Source: WJMB01 sp964581465 (lineage in GTDB: Bacteria; RBG-13-66-14). From it: a stretch of 64,000 nt of DNA. The stretch covers positions 62,001 through 126,000 of the forward strand of contig CAZOOP010000002.1 in NCBI GenBank assembly GCA_964581465.1. Reading direction: 5' to 3'. The notes below the pieces were generated by a model that had not been told where the DNA came from, searched no databases, and saw nothing but the letters and a program-made list of their open reading frames with translations. Position numbers and translations under genes: made by a program. This document shows positions 23,893 to 33,419 of the stretch, piece by piece; the stretch's first letter is position 1; every line of letters starts with the position of its first letter.

Positions 23893-26196
23893 ATGGCTGA
23901 GTTCAGCTTGAAATCACTATTGTTCTGGAGACGGATGACGGTCCGCGGCAAGATCATCCTGATGGCCGTGCTGTTGACCTTGGTCCCGGCGACGCTGTTG
24001 ACCATCGTCATCACGACGATCAACGCCGATGCCCAGGAGGAGCAGACCTTCGACAGCTTCGAGGCCATCGGTGTCTCCCGAGGCGACGCCGTCGCGACCT
24101 ACTTCAACGACCGCTTCTCCGACGTCGCCGTGATCAGTCGCGAGGCCAACGTCATCGACCTGCTCAGCCTGGTCGAGCCCGTCTTCATCGCCACCGGGCG
24201 CAATGTGGACGATCCGGTGTTCCAGACCGCCCTGAAACCCTACACGCCCTTCCTCAAGGAGTTCAAGACCCGCTACGGCTACCGCGACGTCTATGTCGTC
24301 GCCAGCAACGGCGACGTCATCTACTCGGTGATTGGCGGCGATGAAATGGGCACCAACCTCAAGGGCGGCGTCTTCAAGGACACCAACCTGGGGGTCTGCG
24401 TACGCACCGCGCTGACCGGCCAGACCAACGTAGTCGACTACGAGGTCTACCGACCGACGGGGCGGCCGGCCCAGTTCATCTCCGCTCCGGTCAAGAGTCC
24501 TGTCACCGGTGCCGTTATCGGCGCCGTCGCCGTGCAGATCGACCCGACGGTCATCAACCAGTTGCTGATCAAGAGCGAGATGCTGGGCGAGACCGGCGAG
24601 ACCTACTTCGTGGGTCCGGACAACCTGATGCGTTCGGACTCCCGCTTCGGCGAGGAGTCGACCATCCTGGAGCAGACCGTCAACACCCTGGCCACCCGGG
24701 AGCTGGCCGAGCGGCAGATCAGCGTGGATAATCCGGGACGCGCCGTCTATACCAACTACCGCGGCGAGGAGGTCGTCGGCGTCTTCTACCAGATTCCCAT
24801 CGGCCCCGATCTGCGCGGTTTGCCCGAGTGGGAGAAGCTGCAGGACGCCCAGTTGACCTACGGTCTGATCGCCGAGATCGAGACCGAGGAGGTGCTGGCT
24901 CCAGCGGTACAGAGCCGCACTACGGGTCTGCTCATCGCGGCGGTGACCATCATCCTGGGCGTCGGCGCCGGCATTCTGCTGGGCACCGGCCTGACCCGGC
25001 CGATCCGCCGCCTCTCCGAGCTGACCGCCCGCATCGCCGAGGGCGACTACGAGCAGCGCGTGGAGATCAGCTCCGGCGACGAGCTGCAGACCCTGGGCGA
25101 TTCGCTCAACACCATGCTCGATCGCATCCTGGCCCTGATCCAGACCGAAGCCGAGCGTGATTCCTTGAACATGTCGATGATGCAGTTGCTCACCGTCACC
25201 TCCGACGCCGCCGAGGGCGACCTGACCGGACGCGCCGAGGTGACCGCCGACGTCGTCGGTTCCCTGGGCGACTCCTTCAACCTGATGATCGACCAGCTCA
25301 GTAGGCTCATCGGACGGGTCAACCAGACCTCCAGCCGTGTGGTGTCTGCCTCCAGCGAGATCATCGCCACCACCGAGCAGATGAGCCGCTCCTCGGAGAT
25401 CCAGGCCGAGCAGATCGCCAACGTCACCTCGGCCGTCGAGGAGATGAGCATCTCCATCTCCCAGGTCTCCGACAACGCCGCGGCCACCTCCGAGGCCGCC
25501 ACCCGCGCCTCCGAGATCGCCGTCGAGGGCGAGAGGGAGGTCACCGAGGCGGTCAAGGCCGTGTTGCAGATCCGCGAGACGGTCCAGGGCACCGCCGATC
25601 GAATCAAGGCCCTGGGTGAAAGCTCCGTGGAGATCGGCGAGATCATCGAGGTGATCGACGACATCGCCACCCAGACCAACCTGCTGGCGCTCAACGCCGC
25701 CATCGAGGCGGCCCGCGCCGGTGAGGCCGGCCGCGGCTTCACCGTGGTCGCCGACGAGATCCGCCGCCTGGCCGAGCGCTCGGCCAAGGCCACCAAGGAC
25801 ATCGCCACCCTGATCCAGGGCATCCAGGGCGAAACCGCCGACGCCGTGCGGTTGATGGAGTCCAGCGCCGGACAGGTCGAGGAGGGCGCCGAGCTGGCCG
25901 AAAAGGCGGGTCGGGCCCTAGGCGAGATCACCGAGAACGTCAACATCTCCGCCCAACTGATCCAGGAGATCTCCCTGGCTTCCAAGCAGCAGGCCAAGGG
26001 CGCCGAGGGCATCGTGCAGTCGATGGAGGATATCAGCGAGGTGACCCGCCAGAACCTGGTCGGCGTCAGCCAGTCCCTCCAGGCCGCCGAGGACCTGGGC
26101 AAGACCTCCGAGCAGCTCCTTGAAGAGCTGGCCAGCTTCAAGATCCCCGACGAGTACCTCATCGACAACGACAACGGCGGCGAAGCCACCGGATAA
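23893..26196 (+). CDS. methyl-accepting chemotaxis protein with periplasmic sensor
   Basis: Transmembrane chemoreceptor of 767 aa. TM1 is at about 20-42, followed by a periplasmic region of about 300 residues with Cache-like features (RYGYRDVYVVASNGDVIYSV), TM2 at about 346-366, and HAMP (RLSELTARIAEGDYEQRVEI). A long helical signalling domain follows with the hairpin tip EVIDDIATQTNLLALNAAIE (about 586-605), then GRGFTVVADEIRRLAERS. No C-terminal CheR-binding pentapeptide is evident. The start at ATG 23893 is preferred over GTG 23863 because of the GGAGGTTGAGGGAG run just before it. It follows two substrate-binding lipoproteins and precedes cheR, so those lipoproteins are candidate ligand presenters. 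Confidence 0.93.
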   Translation: MAEFSLKSLLFWRRMTVRGKIILMAVLLTLVPATLLTIVITTINADAQEEQTFDSFEAIGVSRGDAVATYFNDRFSDVAVISREANVIDLLSLVEPVFIATGRNVDDPVFQTALKPYTPFLKEFKTRYGYRDVYVVASNGDVIYSVIGGDEMGTNLKGGVFKDTNLGVCVRTALTGQTNVVDYEVYRPTGRPAQFISAPVKSPVTGAVIGAVAVQIDPTVINQLLIKSEMLGETGETYFVGPDNLMRSDSRFGEESTILEQTVNTLATRELAERQISVDNPGRAVYTNYRGEEVVGVFYQIPIGPDLRGLPEWEKLQDAQLTYGLIAEIETEEVLAPAVQSRTTGLLIAAVTIILGVGAGILLGTGLTRPIRRLSELTARIAEGDYEQRVEISSGDELQTLGDSLNTMLDRILALIQTEAERDSLNMSMMQLLTVTSDAAEGDLTGRAEVTADVVGSLGDSFNLMIDQLSRLIGRVNQTSSRVVSASSEIIATTEQMSRSSEIQAEQIANVTSAVEEMSISISQVSDNAAATSEAATRASEIAVEGEREVTEAVKAVLQIRETVQGTADRIKALGESSVEIGEIIEVIDDIATQTNLLALNAAIEAARAGEAGRGFTVVADEIRRLAERSAKATKDIATLIQGIQGETADAVRLMESSAGQVEEGAELAEKAGRALGEITENVNISAQLIQEISLASKQQAKGAEGIVQSMEDISEVTRQNLVGVSQSLQAAEDLGKTSEQLLEELASFKIPDEYLIDNDNGGEATG

Positions 26197-26219
26197 ACCG
26201 GGCAACGACTGCGGGATAG

Positions 26220-27125
26220 ATGGAATCCCTGGCCCAACGGCTGCTTGAAAAACAGCGGGATGAGCTGCTCAAGCTGCGGGATCAGATCGAGCGACGCACC
26301 GGACTCTCCTACCAGCGCAGCCGCCTGCACCAACTGGCCAACCGCGTCGCCCGGCGGATGGTCGAGGGCCGCTTCAATACCCTGCGCCGCTACAGCGGCT
26401 TCCTGCGCGGCGGCCCCACCGGCGAGGAGGAGTTCGACCGCCTGGTCGAGAGTCTGCTGGTCAAGGAATCATCATTTTTCCGCAACGCGCCCCAGTTCCA
26501 CGTGCTGCGCGAGTACATCCTGCCGGCGGTGATCTCCAACAAGCGCTTCGCCGACCAGCGGCGGCTGACCGTCTGGAGCGCCGGCTGCTCCCACGGCCAG
26601 GAGCCCTACTCCCTGGCGCTGACGCTGTTGGACGTGCTCGGTCCGCGCTCGGGCTGGGAGCTGACCGTTTACGCCACCGACATCTCCCGTCGCGCCGTGG
26701 AGAGCGTCCAGCGCGGCCGCTACCGCACCCGGGAGCTCGAGGGCGTGCCCGAGGAGTTCCGCCAGCGCTACTTCCGCCGGATCGGCGAGGACGTCTTCGA
26801 GATCTCCGGCGAGGTGCGACGCCACGTTCAGCCCCTGCGGGGGAACCTGCTGCGGACGCCGGCCTTCGGCAATCAGTCCGGCATCGTCGATATCCTGTTC
26901 TGCCGCAACGTGTTGATCTACTTCGACGTCCCAACTATCCGCCGCATCACCGACGTGCTCGAACGCCTGCTGGCCGATGACGGCTACCTTTTCCTCGGCC
27001 ACTCCGAGAGCCTCTTCGGCATCACCGACCGCTTCCGCCTGGTCGATTTCGCCGGGCTGCTGATCTACCGCAAGGCCCTCGGGCGTCGCCTGGGCGACGA
27101 CGAGATAAACGACGGCACAGGCTGA
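26220..27125 (+). CDS. cheR: CheR chemoreceptor methyltransferase
   Basis: Methylates glutamates of the MCP using S-adenosylmethionine. The 301-aa protein has the N-terminal helical CheR domain (about 1-95, with VKESSFFRN), the SAM-binding WSAGCSHGQEPYSLA (near 120-134), YATDISRRAVE, and the catalytic-fold motif ILFCRNVLIYFD near 227-238, ending with the typical LFLGHSESL. Length suits CheR with a short C-terminal tail. It starts 24 bases after the MCP stop and is the last gene before a spacer of about 920 bases. Confidence 0.94.
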   Translation: MESLAQRLLEKQRDELLKLRDQIERRTGLSYQRSRLHQLANRVARRMVEGRFNTLRRYSGFLRGGPTGEEEFDRLVESLLVKESSFFRNAPQFHVLREYILPAVISNKRFADQRRLTVWSAGCSHGQEPYSLALTLLDVLGPRSGWELTVYATDISRRAVESVQRGRYRTRELEGVPEEFRQRYFRRIGEDVFEISGEVRRHVQPLRGNLLRTPAFGNQSGIVDILFCRNVLIYFDVPTIRRITDVLERLLADDGYLFLGHSESLFGITDRFRLVDFAGLLIYRKALGRRLGDDEINDGTG

Positions 27126-28048
27126 CACATCAGCCGGTAAGTCGTTAACGATATAGTGTTTTCACCGGTTCAAGCTTGGAATAGCCAAGGCGAAGGTGGA
27201 GGAGGAGTAACAAAGCGACCACCAGTTATCGAGTATAGTCCCTCTCACCGCGATGAGCACCAGTCCGAACAGCATGCGGTTTGTATCGCAGGTGGCGGGT
27301 AGCCTGGAGCAGCTTTCCGCCGACGGTGTAATCGGCGTGAGGCAGTGGAACGTTGGTTCCCGAGCGGACCGTATAGGCCCAATGTTGCCCGAAGATCGCT
27401 CAAGCTCCGCAATAAAAGAAACAACCTAGCTGAAAACTCCTTCGCTGCTGACTGCTAGTAGGGATCATCATATGAAGCTGGACCAGTATTGGTTACTATT
27501 GAGAATTGCATCGAGGGATTGTCCCTTGATAAATGCTCGACGTAAGGCGTCAATTCGTGAAGGCTTTAAGCTGTTGCAAATGTAAAACAAAGCAATAGAC
27601 TGCTGTCGGCATATCATTCATTATCGGCTTCCACGACTTTCGGCTGGGACCGACAACTGCGGGCTTCCCGCTGCACGAAGTGCAAGTCGAGGCTGATTGC
27701 CACAAAGCGACCTCTAATAAAGTGGCGGCAGATTGAGCAATAAAGCATAGACTGACGATCTATTAGCGATATGCACATGTCTAAGTACATCTGATAATCC
27801 GCTGTCACATTAAGTGCTTCTTCGGTATGCGATGCTCTGACCCAATGTTCACAGCCGCCTGGTCGCTCACGAGCCGGTTTACGTCCGCGTAAAGCCCCCA
27901 TGCCACCGGCTGTGTTGAATAATAACCCGAAGGATCATCGGCTTGCGGCCAAACCGACTGACGATAACCGCCGCCGATCGCCTTTACAAGCAGCCCTGCG
28001 GCCGAATGATACTCCCACTCAGGCTTCCCGCGGTGATGTGAAACCACG
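27126..28048. other. long AT-richer spacer inside the chemosensory island
   Basis: No convincing gene: the minus-strand frames at 27614-27901 and 27805-28062 have no ribosome binding site and show no family resemblance. A small GGCTGA-CACA-TCAGCC hairpin just after cheR lacks a T run. The segment 27736-27775 matches 39790-39829 at 28 of 40 positions without gaps, which hints at a degenerate dispersed repeat. Confidence 0.4.
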
Positions 28049-28450
28049 ATGGACAACCGCACCGGCAGACACCGTTACCGCCTGGCCAAGATCTTCATCG
28101 AAGAGGCCCGCCGCGATCTGCTGCGTTTCCTCGAACTGCTCGCCGATTACCCGGATTCCACGGTGGAGCAGACCAATTACGAGCTCTACCGGCAGGTTCA
28201 CACGGTCAAGGGATCGGCGGCCACCCTGGGGTTCAACCGGACGTCCCGAGCGGCCCACCTGGCCGAGAAGCGTTTGGAAGCCTACATCATGGAGGGCGAC
28301 AAGCCCATTCCCGCCGGACTGCGCGAGCGACTGGAGGCCTGGGCCCGCTTGATGGGCCGGATGATCGATAACTACCTGACGGGCGACCTGGACGAGGATG
28401 TCCTGCTGGAGCGCCTGGAAGAGCTGTTGAGCCCAAGCGATGACGACTGA
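28049..28450 (+). CDS. stand-alone histidine phosphotransfer (Hpt) protein
   Basis: The 133-aa helical protein has the Hpt signature HTVKGSAATLGF with phospho-accepting H51. Stand-alone Hpt proteins relay phosphate between kinases and receivers. It sits 18 bases before the CheA gene, which has its own Hpt domain and a C-terminal receiver, so the pair could form a branched relay (CheA, receiver, Hpt, other regulators). Alternatively it is a detached P1 domain for CheA. The ribosome binding site is weak (GTGATGTGAAACC region). The catalytic histidine and glycine are intact. Confidence 0.82.
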   Translation: MDNRTGRHRYRLAKIFIEEARRDLLRFLELLADYPDSTVEQTNYELYRQVHTVKGSAATLGFNRTSRAAHLAEKRLEAYIMEGDKPIPAGLRERLEAWARLMGRMIDNYLTGDLDEDVLLERLEELLSPSDDD

Positions 28451-28467
28451 GGTCGTGGGGTGAGTCG

Positions 28468-31400
28468 ATGACCAAGGAAGAACGGGAGTTCTCCGCTGAG
28501 CTGCGCGAGCGGCTGGACCGGATGCAAGCGGCCCTGGAGGCCGATCCGCCCGATGAGACCGCGTTACGGATCGAGGTCGAGGCTGGTCTGCAGACGGCGC
28601 TCTGGCGCGGTTACGATCGCCAGGAGGGTTGGCTCGACCGGCTGCGCGCCATATTGACCCGCGTCGAGGTAAGCTCGGGTGACTTCACCGAGGCCGCCGC
28701 GAACCTGCTCGCTGCCTGGCGCGGTTTTCTCGGGGAGGACTCCGATGAGGCCGCTTCCGAACTCGAGAACGCCCTGGAGCGCCTGGAGGCCCTGCCCTCC
28801 GTCGAGGTTCCGGAACTGGATACTCTGCTGGAGCGCGGCGCCGAGCTGGCCGCCGGACTCAGCGGCGCCCGGAGCGCCCCCGAGATCGTCGCCGAGCTGA
28901 TCGAGTTGCTGCGCGACCTGGACGAGCACCACGCCGGAGACCCCCGGGCGAGCGACCTGGTCGGCGAGGTCTACGAGGAGGTCGAGAACGCACGGCGCAG
29001 CGGAGCGCCCCTGGGAGCGGATGCCCTGGACCGGGTGACCCGGGCCTTCGCGCGGGCGCTGGGTCTGGAGGTCGCCGAGAGCCAAGATGATGAAGAGCCG
29101 TCCACCGAGCCCGACCGGGAGCCTTCCGCCGAGGACGAGTCCGATGACAGCCTGGCTGAGAGGCTCTTCGCCTCCTTCAAGCCCAAGGGTGGCGATGAAG
29201 GCGGAGAGCCCGTTGAACCCGAGAGCGCTACCAAGGTTGAAGAGCCGGTGTCAGCGGAAACGAAGGCTCCCACGACACCGGACGTAGGTGGTCTGCGCTC
29301 GGAGATGCTCGACATCTTCACCTCGGAGGCCGAGGAGCTGGTCGACCAGCTCAACAGCAACCTGTTGCTGCTGGAGAACGAGGCGGACAACCCCGAGCTG
29401 ATCCGTGAGCTGATGCGCCTGGCCCATACCCTCAAGGGCGCCGCCGCCATGCTGGGTTTCACCGTGATGAGCCGCGTCGCCCGCTCGATGGAGGACCTGC
29501 TCAACGTCGCCGACGAGGCTAATCTAACCCTGGGCGGCCGTGCCGTGGACCTGCTGTTCAACCTCACCGACCAGGCGACCCTGCTGCTGGAGGACCTCGG
29601 CGAGACCGGCGGCGATGTGGTCCTCGAAGAGGAGCGAAGCCGCGAGCTCGAGGCCCAGTTGAGCGAGATGGCCGAGGTCGTCGAAGAGCTGGAGACCCGG
29701 GGAGTTGAGGCCCCGGTATCGCCGCGGGAGGCTCTCGCCGCTCAGGCGCCCACCCGGGGCCGCGGTTTCCGCGTCGACCCGACCCGCCTGGACCACCTGC
29801 TCAACCTGGCCGGCGAGCTGGTCATCGCCCGCACCCGCATCAACGATATCCTGGGCAATTTGCGCGGTCTCTACGACGTCTACGCCGAGCGCGTCGAGAC
29901 CCTGGAGCGCCTGTCCGGACGCCTGGAGGTCTACGGCGCCGGGGAGGCCGTGCCCGAAACCGCCGAGGCCCTGGGTCTGGGCGGCTCCCACCGCACCATC
30001 AGCGACTTCTCCGCCCACGAGTTCGACCGCTTCAGCGAACTCGACGCCCTGACCCGGGACGCCCGGGGTTTGGCCTCGGCTTTCGGCGAGTTGGGCGACG
30101 ACTACGAATCGGCCACCGGTCTGCTGGCCGAGCGACTCAACGAGCTATCGCTGATCGCCGGCAACATCCAGGACGAGGTGACCATGGTGCGCATGGTGCC
30201 CTTCGGCACCGTGGCCACCCGCTTCCGCCGCGCCGCCCGGGACATCGCGCGCTACTACGGCAAGGAGATCGACTTCCAGACCGTGGGCGACGAGACCGAG
30301 ATCGACAAGAAGCTCCTCGACGAGCTGATGACGCCGATCACTCACCTGATCCGCAACGCCGTGGCCCACGGCGTGGAGACCCAGGGCGAGCGCCTGGCCG
30401 CAGGAAAGGGCGCCGCCGGGACGGTACGCCTGGAGGCTTACCACCTGGGCAACTCCGTGGTCGTCGAGGTCTACGATGACGGCGCCGGTATCGATCCCCA
30501 GAAGATCGGCGACCGCGCCGTCGAGCTGGGGCTGATCACCCGCGAGGAACGCCGGCACTTCGAAGAGGACCAACTACGGCGGCTGATCTTCACCCCGGGC
30601 TTCACCACCGCCGCCGAACTCACCGAGACCGCCGGGCGCGGCTACGGCCTGGACATCGTCGAGAAGCGACTCAAAGAGATGCGCGGCGCTGTGGAGATCG
30701 ACTCCCAGCCCGGCTCCCACACCCGCTTCACCCTGACGCTGCCCCTGACCCTGGGCATCAGCGAAGGCCTGTTCATCGGCGTGGCCGGTCAGACCTACGC
30801 CCTGCCCCTGGTCGAGGTCGAGGAGACCCTCAGCCTGGATCCCGAGCTGCTGACCACCCTCTCCGGTCTCGAGGTCTACCGCCATCGCGAGCTGCTGCTC
30901 CCCGTGCTCCGTCTGGGAAGCCTCTTCGGTTCCGGCGATGGCGAGACCGGCAGCTTCGTCGTCATCGTCCGCTCCGGCGAGCGTCAGTTGGCCCTGATCA
31001 TCGAGACCCTGCTGGGCAAGGAGGAGATGGTCATCAAGCCCACCGGCGGTCTGCTGAAGAACCTGCCGATGTTCGGCGGAGCCACCACCCTGGGCGACGG
31101 CACGGTGGCACTGATCATCAACCCCGACGACCTGGCCGCCCCGGCCCGGGCCGTCCCGGCCGCCCGCCAGGCGAGCCGCCGCGTCGAAGAGGTCCCCACC
31201 GAAGCCGCCGTTGAAACCGTCGAACCCGCCACCGAGCCCACCGCCCCGCCAACGCTTCGTGAGGAGCGCCTGGACCTGGTGCCCGACACCGCCGGCGAGG
31301 GCTTCGGCATCAGCGTGCTCCTCGTCGACGATTCGGTCAGCATCCGCAACTTCGTCGGGCGGATGCTCTCCCGGCGGGGTTTCGAGGTGCGCACCGCCGC

Positions 31401-31671
31401 CGATGGCATCGAGGCCCTGCAGCTCCTCGACGAGCGCGAGTTCGATTGCGTGCTAACCGACCTCGAGATGCCACGTATGCATGGCTACGAGCTAATCAGT
31501 GAAATCAAGAGCAGCAGCAAGACCCGACATCTGCCGGTGATGATCCTGACCGCACGCACCGGCGAGAAGCACCGCCAGCGCGCTCGGGAGCTGGGCGTCG
31601 AGGTCTTCCTCACCAAGCCCTTCAACGAGCGGGCCCTGGTCGAGCAGCTCATCGAGCTCTCGCGGGGATAG
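28468..31671 (+). CDS. cheA: hybrid CheA histidine kinase with C-terminal receiver
   Basis: Central kinase of the chemosensory array, 1067 aa. Residues 1-270 form an acidic, helical N-terminal extension I do not recognise. An Hpt/P1 domain follows with H320 in AHTLKGAAAMLGF. The dimerisation region begins near RVDPTRLDHLLNLAGELV (435-452). The ATP-binding domain has N630 and H634 (N box), DDGAGID (670-676) and GRGYGLDIVEK (near 723-733). A CheW-like P5 domain spans about 765-900. The receiver (about 948-1064) has phospho-acceptor D998. A CheA fused to a receiver is the FrzE-type arrangement, used by alternative chemosensory systems. cheB follows six bases later. Confidence 0.93.
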   Translation: MTKEEREFSAELRERLDRMQAALEADPPDETALRIEVEAGLQTALWRGYDRQEGWLDRLRAILTRVEVSSGDFTEAAANLLAAWRGFLGEDSDEAASELENALERLEALPSVEVPELDTLLERGAELAAGLSGARSAPEIVAELIELLRDLDEHHAGDPRASDLVGEVYEEVENARRSGAPLGADALDRVTRAFARALGLEVAESQDDEEPSTEPDREPSAEDESDDSLAERLFASFKPKGGDEGGEPVEPESATKVEEPVSAETKAPTTPDVGGLRSEMLDIFTSEAEELVDQLNSNLLLLENEADNPELIRELMRLAHTLKGAAAMLGFTVMSRVARSMEDLLNVADEANLTLGGRAVDLLFNLTDQATLLLEDLGETGGDVVLEEERSRELEAQLSEMAEVVEELETRGVEAPVSPREALAAQAPTRGRGFRVDPTRLDHLLNLAGELVIARTRINDILGNLRGLYDVYAERVETLERLSGRLEVYGAGEAVPETAEALGLGGSHRTISDFSAHEFDRFSELDALTRDARGLASAFGELGDDYESATGLLAERLNELSLIAGNIQDEVTMVRMVPFGTVATRFRRAARDIARYYGKEIDFQTVGDETEIDKKLLDELMTPITHLIRNAVAHGVETQGERLAAGKGAAGTVRLEAYHLGNSVVVEVYDDGAGIDPQKIGDRAVELGLITREERRHFEEDQLRRLIFTPGFTTAAELTETAGRGYGLDIVEKRLKEMRGAVEIDSQPGSHTRFTLTLPLTLGISEGLFIGVAGQTYALPLVEVEETLSLDPELLTTLSGLEVYRHRELLLPVLRLGSLFGSGDGETGSFVVIVRSGERQLALIIETLLGKEEMVIKPTGGLLKNLPMFGGATTLGDGTVALIINPDDLAAPARAVPAARQASRRVEEVPTEAAVETVEPATEPTAPPTLREERLDLVPDTAGEGFGISVLLVDDSVSIRNFVGRMLSRRGFEVRTAADGIEALQLLDEREFDCVLTDLEMPRMHGYELISEIKSSSKTRHLPVMILTARTGEKHRQRARELGVEVFLTKPFNERALVEQLIELSRG

Positions 31672-31677
31672 CGACCC

Positions 31678-32781
31678 ATGCCGAACACGATCCGGGTGCT
31701 CATCGTCGACGACTCCGCCTTCGTCCGTCGCTCTCTGGCCCGAATCGTAACCACGGACCCACGCCTCGAGGTGGCCGGCTTCGCCGCCGACGGTAACGAA
31801 GCCGTCGCCAAGGTCCGTGAGCTGCGCCCCGACGTGGTGACCATGGACGTGATGATGCCGCGAATGGACGGCATCGAAGCCGTCCGCCGGTTGATGAACA
31901 CCGATCCGGTACCCATTCTCATGGTCTCCTCCTACACCGAGAAGGGCGCCGCCTACACCGTTGAGGCACTCAGCCTGGGGGCCATCGACTGCGTCCTCAA
32001 GCCCGAGCGCAGCGTCTCCCTGGACCTGCACCTGATCACCGAGGAGCTGATCGCCAAACTGTTGCTGGCCTCGCGTATCCGTCCGGTGCGCAACGCCCGC
32101 ATCGGCGAGGAGGACCGCCGCCGAAACTCCGCCTCTGCTGTCAAATCAACCATCCAGCGACGCCCACGACGGTGGAGCGAAACACTTCCGGAATCCGCCG
32201 AACCCATACTGAGGTTCATCGCCCTGGGCTCATCGACCGGCGGACCCGCCGTCTTGCGCCGCCTACTGGCCCTGCTGGCGCCGGACTTCCCCCTGCCTCT
32301 GGCCATCGTCCAGCACATCACGCCCTCCTTCTTCAACGAGCTGGTGGCCATCTTCGACCGGGTCTGTCCCCTGACGGTCAAACGGGCCGAGGAAGGCGAG
32401 AGCGCTCTTCCCGGTCGGGTCTATCTGGCCGCCCCGCGCTCCCACCTGGTCGTCGACGAGCGACGCCGCTTCCGCCTGCGCACCGGCGAGCCCGTCTCCG
32501 GTCACCTGCCCTCGGCCAGTGTGCTGATCGAAAGCGCCGCCCGCGTTTACGGCACCCACGCCGCCGGGATAATCCTCTCCGGGATGGGCGACGACGGCGC
32601 CGCCGGAATGAAACACCTCGCCGAGCGTGGAGGCCGGGTCTACGTCCAGGACGAGGCCAGCTCCGTGGTCTACGGCATGCCCAAGGCCGTGCTCGATGCC
32701 GGTGTCAACGCCGTCAGCGTGCCCGCCGCCGGGCTGCCCCACCTCTTTCAACGGCTCTGCGAGCTGGCCGGGAACCTCTAG
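31678..32781 (+). CDS. cheB: CheB receptor methylesterase
   Basis: Removes methyl groups from chemoreceptors and is activated by phosphorylation. The 367-aa protein has an N-terminal receiver (D11-D12; phospho-acceptor D57 in VVTMDVMMPRMDG), a basic linker near 130-175 and a C-terminal methylesterase. The catalytic triad is visible as S186 in LGSSTGG, H213 in VQHIT and D306 in GMGDDGAAGM. All are intact. It starts six bases after cheA. The element C palindrome begins 16 bases after its stop, so transcription may be affected there. Confidence 0.95.
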   Translation: MPNTIRVLIVDDSAFVRRSLARIVTTDPRLEVAGFAADGNEAVAKVRELRPDVVTMDVMMPRMDGIEAVRRLMNTDPVPILMVSSYTEKGAAYTVEALSLGAIDCVLKPERSVSLDLHLITEELIAKLLLASRIRPVRNARIGEEDRRRNSASAVKSTIQRRPRRWSETLPESAEPILRFIALGSSTGGPAVLRRLLALLAPDFPLPLAIVQHITPSFFNELVAIFDRVCPLTVKRAEEGESALPGRVYLAAPRSHLVVDERRRFRLRTGEPVSGHLPSASVLIESAARVYGTHAAGIILSGMGDDGAAGMKHLAERGGRVYVQDEASSVVYGMPKAVLDAGVNAVSVPAAGLPHLFQRLCELAGNL

Positions 32782-32796
32782 CGCCGCGACCGCCCA

Positions 32797-32984
32797 GCGA
32801 GACCTTTGCCGAACCGACCTGGTCTCCGACCGCGTTCGACTCCGCCCCGAGCCCGGCTTTGGCACGTTTCTTGCAACAGGGCGGGGTGGCCGGAAGCTGG
32901 ACCACCGTGACGTTTCCGCAAGAAACGTGCCAAAGCCGGGCCGGACCGGGGGCTTGGTTTCCCGCTGTTCGGCAAAGGTCTCGC
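32797..32984 (+). repeat. nested-palindrome sigma54-box element, copy C
   Basis: Outer arms of 18 bases: GCGAGACCTTTGCCGAAC (32797-32814) and its exact complement (32967-32984). The inner arms contain GGCTTTGGCACGTTTCTTGC; here pairing extends four bases outward to 24 bp (32851-32874 and 32918-32941), with a 43-base spacer. The plus-strand arm gives TGGCACG-N4-TTGCA. The element sits between cheB and the divergent CheW pair. It has no neighbouring terminator and begins immediately after the cheB stop. Confidence 0.85.
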
Positions 32985-33029
32985 GCGGGGGTCACCGGCT
33001 TGTGTGCCCACGTCATGACGAGGTGAGTG

Positions 33030-33419
33030 ATGAAGTGTCTGCTCTGCGAGCTGGAAGGCATCGCCTACGCCGTGCGCGTGGAGGAGCTTCGGCGCATCGA
33101 GGAATCGGCCGGGGCCGGCCCACGCTTTCATCCCTGGCAGTGGGCGCTGGGGACCCGGGGCAAGCGGCGGCCCAAGGCCACTTTCGCTGGATTGCTGCAC
33201 CTGCGCGGTCCCGCCGATCCCGTTCTCTACGTCGATAGTTATTCCGAGATCCTCGAGGTGCCCGATACCGCTTTGACTCCTTTTCCGATGTCGGCCAGTC
33301 GTCTACCTGGGACGCTCTTCGCCGGGGTGTTGATCCGCGACGACGGGCCGAGTATCCTGCTCGATCCCGCCGGCTTCCCCGCCCACGAAGAAGCAGCCGA
33401 CTTGGAGGTGGCATCGTGA
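33030..33419 (+). CDS. divergent CheW-like protein
   Basis: The 130-aa protein follows the CheW strand pattern: CELEGIAYAVRVEELRRIEES at the start, TFAGLLHLRGPADPVLYVDSYSE in place of the usual GLINLRG segment, and ILLDPAGF at the end. It is shorter than canonical CheW and weakly conserved, so coupling to CheA is inferred. The start is ATG 33030 (a GTG three bases earlier is less likely), with GAGG upstream. It overlaps the next CheW-like gene by four bases, so the two are coupled. It lies directly downstream of element C. Confidence 0.65.
   Translation: MKCLLCELEGIAYAVRVEELRRIEESAGAGPRFHPWQWALGTRGKRRPKATFAGLLHLRGPADPVLYVDSYSEILEVPDTALTPFPMSASRLPGTLFAGVLIRDDGPSILLDPAGFPAHEEAADLEVAS

Noticed and set aside
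22695..24068. Minus-strand frame of 457 codons across the second substrate-binding gene
   Set aside because: Shadow frame; the plus-strand protein has signal peptide, lipobox and paralogue.
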